The notes beneath the pieces are model-generated. The model was not told the DNA's origin, made no database searches, and saw only the letters and a list, made by a program, of their open reading frames with translations. From Kluyvera sp047971185 (lineage in GTDB: Bacteria; Pseudomonadota; Gammaproteobacteria; Enterobacterales; Enterobacteriaceae), in NCBI RefSeq assembly GCF_047971185.1, contig NZ_JBKDZH010000021.1, positions 14,554 to 78,553 on the forward strand: DNA of 64,000 bases, given 5' to 3'. Positions 42,030 through 49,509 of this stretch are shown here, one piece after another (within the stretch, counting starts at the first letter, position 1; every line of letters begins with the position of its first letter). The position numbers were made by a program, and so were the translations under genes.

Positions 42030-42288
42030 GTTACAACGGTTACAGTCACAAAAAAAATCACTTAATCATATGATTTTAATCAATTAATCTTGTAACCTTT
42101 GAGAGGTTACAAAAAGTCCCATAAAAGTTACACCCAATAAAATCAGACAGTTAAGATTTAAAATTGTAACCTGAGATAAGGTTACAGAGTAACCCGACCG
42201 TAACCCGGTTGTAACTTTTTGGATTTGGATAAAATGATATATAAATCAATATAATAGTGTTTTATTTTTACTTTGTAACTTTTGTAAC
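42030..42288. other. Iteron-rich putative replication origin of satellite
   Basis: GTTAC or its complement GTAAC occurs 12 times in 259 bp. Two perfect palindromes stand out: TGTAACCT-5 nt-AGGTTACA (42,091-42,111) and TGTAACCT-6 nt-AGGTTACA (42,165-42,186). The area is AT-rich and lies in the same element as an alpha-type primase-helicase, which in P4 binds iterons at ori and crr. The motif here differs from the P4 iteron as I remember it. Confidence 0.65.
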
Positions 42289-42560
42289 CCGTTTCCGATA
42301 CCCCCCCTCAAATTCTAGAAAATCCACCATTCTTTAATTAAAGGATTCTTTTCTGTTAAATATTTGGTCATTTCGCCAGTTGTCCAGTAATAGCCCCACT
42401 CCGGCAAATATTGCCATTTATGGCGGTGCTGGCCATACATCGAGTACAGTCATTTTTAACAGTGCTGCAGGACAGTCAGAAACGACAGTGCCAGCTGAGG
42501 GCAAATACAGAACAGCCTGAAAATGGGGCAATACTTCTACGCTGCGGAGGAAAGGGGTAA

Positions 42561-42578
42561 ACCGGCCAATCGGCCGGT
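42561..42578. terminator. Hairpin just after second integrase gene
   Basis: ACCGGCC-AATC-GGCCGGT forms a perfect 7-bp stem three bases beyond the stop of the P2-type integrase. No T run follows on the minus strand, so it is a weak candidate terminator. Confidence 0.5.
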
Positions 42579-42581
42579 CAT

Positions 42582-43562
42582 TCAGAGGCTGATACCGCCT
42601 GAGAAAGGATTAAGCAAGACGGCATGTTGCAGATAGTCAGGCGCTACATGCGCATAAACCATTGTCTGCTGGATACTGGCGTGACCAAGAATTTGTTGTA
42701 AGGCAATAATATTGCCCCCGTTCATCATGAACCAGCTTGCGAACGTATGCCGGAGCACATGCGTGGCCTGCCCGCGTGGTAAATCGGGCTTAACCTCTCT
42801 GAGCCGTTCGCAGAAGTTTTCATAATCAACCCGGAATAGCGGCCCGGTGTCACTGGTCTTGATCTCACTCTCCAGTTCTTCCGATATCGGCACTATTCTC
42901 CGTTTCCCGTTTTTGGTCCTGAGGAACGTCACGCGCCCGTGATTAACCTGCTCGCCCCGTAGCGTGCTGCCTTCGCCCCAGCGTGCGCCTGTACTGAGGC
43001 ACAACAGTGCTACGCGCCGATCATCGCCGGTCAACGTTTCCAGCAACCTGCCGATCTCTGATTTGGTTAGATAGGTCATGGCTGGGGGTGTTTCTTTCAG
43101 TGGTTCAAGCCCCTTGCAGGGGTTTTCCTTACTGAACTCTTCCATTTTGATCAAAGTGCTGAACATGCCGGAAAGCCGGTATATATCGCGGTTGATCGTG
43201 GCTGCGCTTATCCCATCTTCAAGCCGCTGGCTACGGTGCTGCGCAATCGTGCGTTTGCTCAACCGATTAACAGCCGGATCCCCCAGCGCCCTGATCGTCT
43301 TATTCAGGTGCCGCTTTTCTGTTTCGCCGTTTTCCTGCGTCTGACCGTACAGCAGCCACCAGGTGTCTAACAACTCGCTTAAGGTTCGGCGATCAACACT
43401 CGCGCCCAGCCACTCTTTTTTTTCGGCATTCGCCATGACATAGCGCTCAAAGAGCACAGCCTCCTGTTTCCTGTCAAATATCCTGCGAAAGCGCTTACCG
43501 CTGCGTCCTCTGGCGTAGATATCGACTTCATAACGCCCGTCAGTCCGTTTTTTTATGGTCAT
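42582..43562 (-). CDS. P2-type tyrosine recombinase (second integrase)
   Basis: 326-aa integrase of the P2 Int type (P2 Int is 337 aa). The N-terminal arm-binding domain begins TIKKRTDGRYEVDIYARGR. Catalytic residues are all present: Arg in LSTGARWGEG, Lys in RTKNGKRRIVP, HVLRHTF for His and Arg, the second His in ILGHAS, and Tyr in MVYAHVA. It lies 15 bp after the primase gene on the same strand, far from both ends of the element. The element has another integrase at its right end, so this gene may come from a different phage or act in another role, such as multimer resolution. Confidence 0.9.
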   Translation of the reverse strand: MTIKKRTDGRYEVDIYARGRSGKRFRRIFDRKQEAVLFERYVMANAEKKEWLGASVDRRTLSELLDTWWLLYGQTQENGETEKRHLNKTIRALGDPAVNRLSKRTIAQHRSQRLEDGISAATINRDIYRLSGMFSTLIKMEEFSKENPCKGLEPLKETPPAMTYLTKSEIGRLLETLTGDDRRVALLCLSTGARWGEGSTLRGEQVNHGRVTFLRTKNGKRRIVPISEELESEIKTSDTGPLFRVDYENFCERLREVKPDLPRGQATHVLRHTFASWFMMNGGNIIALQQILGHASIQQTMVYAHVAPDYLQHAVLLNPFSGGISL

Positions 43563-43577
43563 ATTGCTGTCCCTCTG

Positions 43578-46247
43578 CTACTGAGCGACCGGCACTTTGA
43601 AAATCCAGCATTTCACCTGCTCAGGCTCTTTCGGGCCAGCTTCGCCACGCCCCTGATTTGCCAGCCTGGAAACCTCACTCCTTACCGTCTTCTGGCCTGT
43701 ACATGGCCGCATACGCCCGCTTTTCAGGTAATCCTGGATCTCTTTCGCCGGAGGGATATTTACACGCTGCATAGCAGCCACACGCATCAGGTGAGGGAAG
43801 TTAATGGCGATCTCGTCGCGATTATCTTTCCCAAAATGATTGACGCCAAAACGTTCCAGGCTATTAAGATAATCAAAGGCATCCCAGAACTCGCGGACAA
43901 CGGGAATGTCGGCTTCCAGGGATTTAACCCGTTCCACGGCCATCACGGTAAGCTGTTCGCTGGTGCGATCGAGACGCTCTGCCGGGATATCCAGAACGCA
44001 GGCCAGCGCCCTCACACAACCAATCATCTGGGCATGGTTTTTGGCGATACGGATATGACGAATATCAGGGTGCTGTTCCAGTCTGATTTTTTCGGCTTCA
44101 AAGACTTCCTGCACAACAGACAGTATCTCACCTTCCCGGCATACCGCCCGGATTATGAAGCCAGAAGCCTGATCAACTGGCAGGCGCTCAAGGCGCTCAG
44201 CCGCCGCTCTGGTCAGTGAAGACTGGCGCCGTTTATCCGTAAAAATATGAATAATGCGCTCCAGTACCGCTGGGGAGGCGTTAACAGTGGCGTTTTGCGC
44301 AATGACAATACTCCCCCTGAATGGTGGATCTCTGGTTTCGTTGTTATTGGCCTTAACACCCAGCACCCGCAAGCCTCGCCCGTTATATAGTGGTTTCAGT
44401 TCATCGAAATCAAATCCCCGCAGCTTCTTTGTGTCCTGAGCGCGATCGCCTTCAAGCAACACGACAGGCAGGTTTGCCACCTGAGCAAAATTGCGATAAA
44501 TGCCAGCAACGGAACCTTTTGAGGGGTCAATACCTTCGTAACTGTCCCGGCCACAGAGCCGCCAGAGAAAATCAATAAGCGTTGATTTTCCTGTTCCCGG
44601 CTCACCGATAATTTCCAGAAAGGGAAAGCTGGCCTGCTGTTCACGTATCTGTTCAGCGAAGAATGTTCCCAGCCAGAATGCCAGCGCGATATAGCCATTT
44701 TCACCAAAGGCCGTCCAGATATCATCAACCCAGCCGAATGAAAGGGAATTTTCATCCGGGTTAATATTGATTACCGGAGAGCGGCTCAGAGTCTTGATAT
44801 TCATCCCGCTGATCTCAAAGTAATCCTCACTGTTCAGCGAATAAACTTTGCCGTTATGTATCGCCTGCGTATTAAATATCCATGCCTTCCAGTCCCTGTT
44901 ATATCCAATAAAATCCTGTGTTTTTACCTCTTTAATCCTTGGCAGATCCTTTTTAATCAGGCCGTCAAGCTGCTGGCTGGTTCCGGTATAAAGAGCGCCT
45001 TTTGCCACATGGAGAAGACGCTTTTTAAATTCAGAGGCCGAAGAAATCTGCGCTGCGGTAAAGGAGTCTTTCACTGCGGGCGTATTTCCGGGGAAGGCAA
45101 TACGGAAATAGTACCAGGACTCGTCAGTCACTTCTGAACGCATAAAATACAGCGGTGTCGGATTGCAGTTAGCAATCTCCTTAATTGCGCCAGACTCCTT
45201 GAGTGCAACACTCCGGGCCTCACGCTCATCACGAATATTACGTTCCCCCATAATGCGCTCTACCGCTCTCATATGGCGCTCAATATCCAGCTTAAACCAG
45301 TACACGCTGTTCCCGTATTCAAAGTGAAATTCAGGGCGTTCATTATGTTCAAACATGCGAAGCGCCTTATCCCTGGCGCTCTCGGCCAGAAGTAGATCAC
45401 CGTAATAGCGATATTCTTTCTGGTGGCGTTTGGTTAACTTGCCGGTCAGGTGATGATCGTTCCAGTCGGCTTTACTGCTGCCTTGCGCCGGAAGTGCGGC
45501 AACGGCTTTCCAGCCTTGTTCACGACTCCGGGCCACATGTCGGCGTATAGCAGACTCCCCTGCTTTACCGTTATCGAGCGCCCAGACGAGAAACGGCTTT
45601 TCTTTGCCCTGGTATAGTTCAGCAAGCGCTTTAAGCGCAGCTTCCGGGTAGTTACCAGCAGTCATAATGGAAACAGCAGGAGTATCATTCTGATAAAGGC
45701 TTATGGCATCAAAAATTCCTTCTGTCAGCCAGAGGCAACGAATATTAGCCAGGTCCAGCGCTGGCGGAACCCACCAGTGACCGGCATATTTACCATGGAA
45801 GTTAGCCTTACGATCAAAGCGTTCTGGCTTGTCAATAATCCGCTCCCACCAGATACCATCAGACAGGGCAAAGCGAACAGTTGCACTTCCCATACCTCCC
45901 TTATGGTAGCTTTCCTGCATGTAGCAACCCTTTAACCGGGAAGTATCCAGCCCTCTGGCTTCCCTCAGATAGGCTTCCGCAGCGGCAAAAGGCTGCTCAG
46001 GCGTGCTCTCATAGCGATCTGACCATGAATTAAATAATTCAGGATAGAGCGACTTAACTGACAAATCAGCGCCACAATTATTTTCACGGCCACAACGCAG
46101 CACCCATGGATTTTCCATGCTGGTAAAGAGTTCTTTCTTGTTACATTCAGGACAAATACCCGAGCGCAAATAGCCATTTTGCTCTTTAAACTTGAAATCA
46201 TGCACCAGTCGCTTTATGATTTCCGGGCGTAAATCTTTTCTGTTCAT
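43578..46247 (-). CDS. P4 alpha-type primase-helicase
   Basis: 889-aa replication protein. The N-terminal zinc-binding motif is CPECNKKELFTSMENPWVLRC with a further NNC. A TOPRIM-type primase core follows (LWLTEGIFDAISLYQ near residue 170 and FLVWALDNGKAGESA). The helicase domain has Walker A IGEPGTGKSTLIDFLWRLCG near residue 540, Walker B-like LPVVLLEGD and an SF3-like IVIAQNATVNASPA. P4 alpha (777 aa) unites primase, helicase and origin binding. AAGGA precedes the ATG. A hairpin abuts the RBS. It starts replication of the satellite, probably at the iteron region 1.3 kb downstream. Confidence 0.9.
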   Translation of the reverse strand: MNRKDLRPEIIKRLVHDFKFKEQNGYLRSGICPECNKKELFTSMENPWVLRCGRENNCGADLSVKSLYPELFNSWSDRYESTPEQPFAAAEAYLREARGLDTSRLKGCYMQESYHKGGMGSATVRFALSDGIWWERIIDKPERFDRKANFHGKYAGHWWVPPALDLANIRCLWLTEGIFDAISLYQNDTPAVSIMTAGNYPEAALKALAELYQGKEKPFLVWALDNGKAGESAIRRHVARSREQGWKAVAALPAQGSSKADWNDHHLTGKLTKRHQKEYRYYGDLLLAESARDKALRMFEHNERPEFHFEYGNSVYWFKLDIERHMRAVERIMGERNIRDEREARSVALKESGAIKEIANCNPTPLYFMRSEVTDESWYYFRIAFPGNTPAVKDSFTAAQISSASEFKKRLLHVAKGALYTGTSQQLDGLIKKDLPRIKEVKTQDFIGYNRDWKAWIFNTQAIHNGKVYSLNSEDYFEISGMNIKTLSRSPVININPDENSLSFGWVDDIWTAFGENGYIALAFWLGTFFAEQIREQQASFPFLEIIGEPGTGKSTLIDFLWRLCGRDSYEGIDPSKGSVAGIYRNFAQVANLPVVLLEGDRAQDTKKLRGFDFDELKPLYNGRGLRVLGVKANNNETRDPPFRGSIVIAQNATVNASPAVLERIIHIFTDKRRQSSLTRAAAERLERLPVDQASGFIIRAVCREGEILSVVQEVFEAEKIRLEQHPDIRHIRIAKNHAQMIGCVRALACVLDIPAERLDRTSEQLTVMAVERVKSLEADIPVVREFWDAFDYLNSLERFGVNHFGKDNRDEIAINFPHLMRVAAMQRVNIPPAKEIQDYLKSGRMRPCTGQKTVRSEVSRLANQGRGEAGPKEPEQVKCWIFKVPVAQ

Positions 46248-46259
46248 ATAAAATCCTTA

Positions 46260-46280
46260 AGCGCCGCTCACTACGGCGCT
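46260..46280. terminator. Intercistronic hairpin before primase gene
   Basis: AGCGCCG / CGGCGCT with a 7-nt loop. Read on the plus strand it is followed by TTTTTGTTTT and looks like a terminator against antisense transcription. On the operon strand it sits two bases from the primase RBS, where it could affect translation. Confidence 0.6.
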
Positions 46281-46287
46281 TTTTGTT

Positions 46288-46653
46288 TTAAAGATTCCCG
46301 TCTGTATCTTCGTTATCTTCAATATTTTTGGTTCGGCATTCCCGGATTAATTCAAGTCCGTTCTGAATATCATTTTGTGAAAATATCCCGCCCGGCTCGT
46401 ATAAATCAGCCTTGATTGAAAGAAGCTCCCCGTAGAGAATGGAGAAAAGGCTTCCCATTTGCTTTGCAAGAATTACATTGTCACACTTCATTTCAGCTTT
46501 GGCGTCAAGAAGTGTTTCAACCATTCCGGTAATATCAATTACTTTTTCGAGGCGATCATTACTGTCCTCAGAAAACAACCAGCAATAATCACGGTTATAT
46601 GGTTGGCGATGGTTAGTCTGTTTTTCATTCACATTTAAATTAATTTGAGACAT
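46288..46653 (-). CDS. Satellite hypothetical protein, 121 aa
   Basis: Not recognised. An acidic, mostly helical protein of 121 aa with a polar N-terminus (SQINLNVNEKQTNHRQ) and a central helical part around VETLLDAKAEMKCDNVILAK. AGGGGG precedes the ATG. It is translated just before the primase in the early operon, so a role in replication or its control is possible but unproven. Confidence 0.7.
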   Translation of the reverse strand: MSQINLNVNEKQTNHRQPYNRDYCWLFSEDSNDRLEKVIDITGMVETLLDAKAEMKCDNVILAKQMGSLFSILYGELLSIKADLYEPGGIFSQNDIQNGLELIRECRTKNIEDNEDTDGNL

Positions 46654-46706
46654 AAAACCCCCTGACCATTTACGGTCATAAAATCATTAAATAGCTTATC
46701 GGTTTA

Positions 46707-46937
46707 TCAGCGCGGAATGCTGAATAAAGGCGTGGTTATTTCCAGCACTCTAAGCGCTTTAAAATGCGTTAATCCTTCCCAGCGTAACTGAGCCGTAGCC
46801 CGGATTATTGCATCATCGCGATTAAGTGCCTCAACCGTCACCTGTGCGCTGCGCGTAAGACCTTTGCGCGTCACCGCATAACCGGAAACCTGATAAGATT
46901 TATTCCTCTTTAGTTTACCGCGAAAGATATCAGCCAT
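46707..46937 (-). CDS. Satellite hypothetical protein, 76 aa
   Basis: Not recognised. Basic protein of 76 aa starting MADIFRGKLKRNKSYQVSGY, with predicted strands and one helix (DDAIIRATAQLRW). Its ATG overlaps the stop of the preceding gene by 8 nt, and GGAAGG lies upstream, so translation is coupled. No transmembrane segment. Confidence 0.65.
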   Translation of the reverse strand: MADIFRGKLKRNKSYQVSGYAVTRKGLTRSAQVTVEALNRDDAIIRATAQLRWEGLTHFKALRVLEITTPLFSIPR

Positions 46938-47124
46938 GTTTCACCTTCCCGACCATTACCGTGTATTCATTATCATCAGCATATTTTCCGTTACAGGTAA
47001 TAACATCAGCCATCTTACAGGCCGCTTTCACCGCCTTTGCAGATGATTTATATTCCTGCGTGCTCTGATATTTTTTTATTTCGCCCGTAATAACGTTACG
47101 GCAGGTAATGAAAAGTTTATACAT
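46930..47124 (-). CDS. Satellite hypothetical protein, 64 aa (paralogue of next gene)
   Basis: Small protein MYKLFITCRNVITGEIKKYQ..., with ATG at 47,124 six bases after GGAGG. Its pattern (MxKLxIT, then SAKAVKAACKMADVI and a final EYTVMVGKV strand) matches the product of the gene just upstream at 47,117-47,308, so the two look like a tandem duplication. They overlap by 8 nt. Function unknown. Confidence 0.68.
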   Translation of the reverse strand: MYKLFITCRNVITGEIKKYQSTQEYKSSAKAVKAACKMADVITCNGKYADDNEYTVMVGKVKHG

Positions 47125-47308
47125 TTCGGGCCTCCGCAATTTTCACAATACATTCATGCGTTACGGTGCCGGTGGCATTCTTATGGATATACGCCATTTT
47201 CTGTGCGTCATTCCATGCAGCTTCGCGGGTTTTATAGCGGCCATTGTGAACCAGTTCGCGCCGGTCGCCAGCTTCGTGATTAATCAGGGTGATAAGCAGT
47301 TTAAACAT
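47117..47308 (-). CDS. Satellite hypothetical protein, 63 aa (paralogue of previous gene)
   Basis: Small protein MFKLLITLINHEAGDRRELV..., with ATG at 47,308 after GAGGTGG. The helix TREAAWNDAQKMAYI and terminal strand THECIVKIAEA line up with the 64-aa neighbour. Its start overlaps the Icd-like stop by 8 nt (ATGTTTAA). Function unknown. Longer upstream frames overlap the Icd-like gene further and lack an RBS. Confidence 0.68.
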   Translation of the reverse strand: MFKLLITLINHEAGDRRELVHNGRYKTREAAWNDAQKMAYIHKNATGTVTHECIVKIAEARNV

Positions 47309-47894
47309 GAGCCACCTCACGAACCGGCAGACGGCCAGCAAAGGAGGCAACAAAATCACGCGCTATGGTGCGTCGTGCGCTCATGAAATCAGGGGCGGTG
47401 ACTTCCTCACGGTGGGGTTTAGCCGACACGTCAGAACGGCGTACAGCGAGAAAAAGCCAGACAAACTGAGGATGTGAATGAATTGGGGTAGTAGCCATAA
47501 GGCAACCTCCGATAACAGCGTTAATGACGCTATCGCCGGAGTTCTCACGCTCTATGGCGATAGCCCAGACGGGGGTGAGAATACCGGCGTTATCGGAAAC
47601 CGGCCAGCCCGAAAGCTGCCCCGCCTGAGCTACCATTGACAAGGCGGCATAGTGTAACGAATGGGGCAGGAAAGAGCGATTCAAACCTGTACCTGATACG
47701 TAACACCACACCATAAAATGGCGCTCTGTGGCGTTGATTACGACGTAAAAAAAGACGCATGGCGCGTCTGTCGTCGCCGATAACATACTCGGGTTCTCAC
47801 GCCCGGTTGCCCATTGAGGGGCAACGTCTGGATTCTGCGATCCATTGGGCGCAGTTGTCAAACGGTATTTCCTATTATTTTTTGCGTATGTCAT
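47301..47894 (-). CDS. Icd-like putative host cell division inhibitor
   Basis: 197-aa protein similar to the Icd/Ash-type proteins common in P4-like elements. Shared features are the VAQAGQLSGWPVSDNAGILTP core followed by WAIAIERENSGDSV and the C-terminal FLAVRRSDVSAKPHREEVTA and ARRTIARDFVASFAGRLP. Homologues in P1 (Icd) block host cell division when expressed; whether this one does is unknown. GAGGTC precedes the ATG. It sits between the AlpA-like regulator and the small gene array. Low-complexity composition makes the start uncertain. Confidence 0.7.
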   Translation of the reverse strand: MTYAKNNRKYRLTTAPNGSQNPDVAPQWATGRENPSMLSATTDAPCVFFYVVINATERHFMVWCYVSGTGLNRSFLPHSLHYAALSMVAQAGQLSGWPVSDNAGILTPVWAIAIERENSGDSVINAVIGGCLMATTPIHSHPQFVWLFLAVRRSDVSAKPHREEVTAPDFMSARRTIARDFVASFAGRLPVREVAHV

Positions 47895-47980
47895 AATGAC
47901 CTCGGTTTAGTACTTAATCCATGTGGTTTCTGGCCCGTCTGTTCATGCAGATGGGCTTTTTTATTGAACGTTTGATGCTT

Positions 47981-48298
47981 TCATGCAGCAGAACCAGCGG
48001 CTAACCTCTTTTGTTTTTCTTTTGTTCGTTGATAAGGGTTGTTTACGTTATTGATTGCTGGCGGGTTTCTAACCCACCAAAGCACATCACTTAGCAGCCA
48101 GGTACAAGAATTACGTCCTAAGTGCTGCCGCCCTGGAAAAGCTCCCTGTTGCTCTAGCTCCCAGCGCCGAGAGCGTGACAGAGTAGTCATTTCCTTGCAT
48201 TTGTCCTCCCTGATCCTCTGCTCGCATTCAAAACCATACTCAGCAAGAATTGCTCGGCGTTGTTCGGGGGTTGGCGGGGTGAATTCGCGTTGTAACAT
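47981..48298 (-). CDS. AlpA-family transcriptional regulator
   Basis: 105-aa MerR-like small DNA-binding protein. The recognition core is LSRSRRWELEQQGAFPGRQHLGRNSCTWLLSDVLWWV, as in AlpA and P4 Vis, which control excision and integrase expression. The N-terminal ~38 residues (PTPEQRRAILAEYGFECEQR) are an extra helical extension. AGGAGG lies 4 nt before the ATG. It opens the early operon leading to the primase. A start at the internal ATG (MTTLSRSRRW) would give a more standard AlpA length. Confidence 0.8.
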   Translation of the reverse strand: MLQREFTPPTPEQRRAILAEYGFECEQRIREDKCKEMTTLSRSRRWELEQQGAFPGRQHLGRNSCTWLLSDVLWWVRNPPAINNVNNPYQRTKEKQKRLAAGSAA

Positions 48299-48409
48299 GT
48301 GTCCTCCTACGTCCTAGAGATTTCGGAGGCTATTTTTCGTTGTTACTGCGGAGTGGGCAAGTATTGGAGGGCTTATTATGACGTTGCTGTAGCTTATTGA
48401 GCCTTATAC

Positions 48410-49501
48410 TCATCTGTCTTTTTCACGTAAACCGTTCCTTAACCCAAGCCACCTTGCGACCGTTTCCCCATCAAATTTTTGATTATGGAACTCTTGTGTT
48501 TGCCTTGCTTCAGCGGAAAGAATTTCAGCAAGTTTACTGGGTTTATTTATGTATTCCGGATAATGTTTCCCGATGAGCATTCTAAGCACGTTCCTTAAAG
48601 GAGAGGATATCCTTTCTTTAACAGTAATATTTTTTCTTTGACTAATCCCCCCTCCGCTATAATTAACGTTTTTCATCCACACATGCATATTTGAAGATAA
48701 ATACCTCGCATACTTCTTATCCATTCCCACACCATCTTGCATTGACTTTAGAATCGCAAAAAAATCTTTTTTAAAAATGAACAAATCATTCAATGAAAAC
48801 TCAACATCTTCCTTTGCAAGAAGTGATAAGGATAAGTTGCTTTCAGGCATTGTAACTATGTTGTAGTAATTATCACCATTACATGAAACAAATTTAGGAT
48901 TTAGTTCAAAATTACTAAAAAACTCAACATCTAATGCAAAAAAGCCTGAAGCTCTGACATAGGTCGCATTATCGATTTTCACTAAATTATTTTTGGCAAA
49001 AAAATCATCTTCGAAATCACGCAAACCAAAATAATCAGATTGTATTATGTGACAAAAATCTTCACTGACAATTCTACTCTCCATATAATTTAAATAAGAA
49101 AAGAACCTTGATAAATTAATATCGGATAGAATTAAATCATCTCCCCCGTTAGCGTAGATATGTTTTAAACCTGTATGTATCAGTTCAATTTTCTCATTAA
49201 AATAAATCTGATAAACATCATCAGAACTTTCATCGTTATCTTCATAAGAGTGTTCAGTATGTATTTTTTCGATATCATTCAATCGGGACTGAAATTCGGT
49301 GTCTTTGAATATCACATCAAAATCAATACCACATAAAGAATCATCAATATCGACACCCAATAAAATACCAACAGCCTGATCTATCTTTATATTCAACCGA
49401 ATGCAGCCTATCATAGCCCAATGTACTAAATCATCAGAAGTACATCCTAAAAGCTCTGCGGCTCTCTCGACGGTATAATATTCTCTCAAAGGCAGTGACA
49501 T
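48410..49501 (-). CDS. Satellite orphan protein, 363 aa, N-terminal HTH-like
   Basis: Function not recognised. It starts 8 bp after the integrase stop and has a strong AGGAGG RBS, so it is read from the same transcript. Residues ~8-35 (YYTVERAAELLGCTSDDLVHWAMIGCI) resemble a MerR/excisionase-type helix-turn-helix. The middle (~60-290) is acidic and rich in Asn, Phe and Tyr, and the C-terminus has KLAEILSAEARQTQEF and GETVARWLGL. The gene is much more AT-rich than its neighbours, a sign of separate acquisition. It could be an excision regulator or a cargo gene such as phage defence. Confidence 0.75.
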   Translation of the reverse strand: MSLPLREYYTVERAAELLGCTSDDLVHWAMIGCIRLNIKIDQAVGILLGVDIDDSLCGIDFDVIFKDTEFQSRLNDIEKIHTEHSYEDNDESSDDVYQIYFNEKIELIHTGLKHIYANGGDDLILSDINLSRFFSYLNYMESRIVSEDFCHIIQSDYFGLRDFEDDFFAKNNLVKIDNATYVRASGFFALDVEFFSNFELNPKFVSCNGDNYYNIVTMPESNLSLSLLAKEDVEFSLNDLFIFKKDFFAILKSMQDGVGMDKKYARYLSSNMHVWMKNVNYSGGGISQRKNITVKERISSPLRNVLRMLIGKHYPEYINKPSKLAEILSAEARQTQEFHNQKFDGETVARWLGLRNGLREKDR

Positions 49502-49509
49502 AATTCCTC

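Larger units (their letters stand above)
41359..42581. other. 1.2-kb non-coding control and replication region of satellite
   Basis: No gene that I trust in this stretch. From left to right it has a GC-rich part (to about 41,780), three phased TTGTGC repeats (41,805-41,830), a CTGTAATACAG palindrome (41,890), an AT-rich part with 12 GTTAC/GTAAC motifs (42,030-42,288), and a hairpin next to the integrase stop. Base composition changes abruptly near 41,790. Confidence 0.7.
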
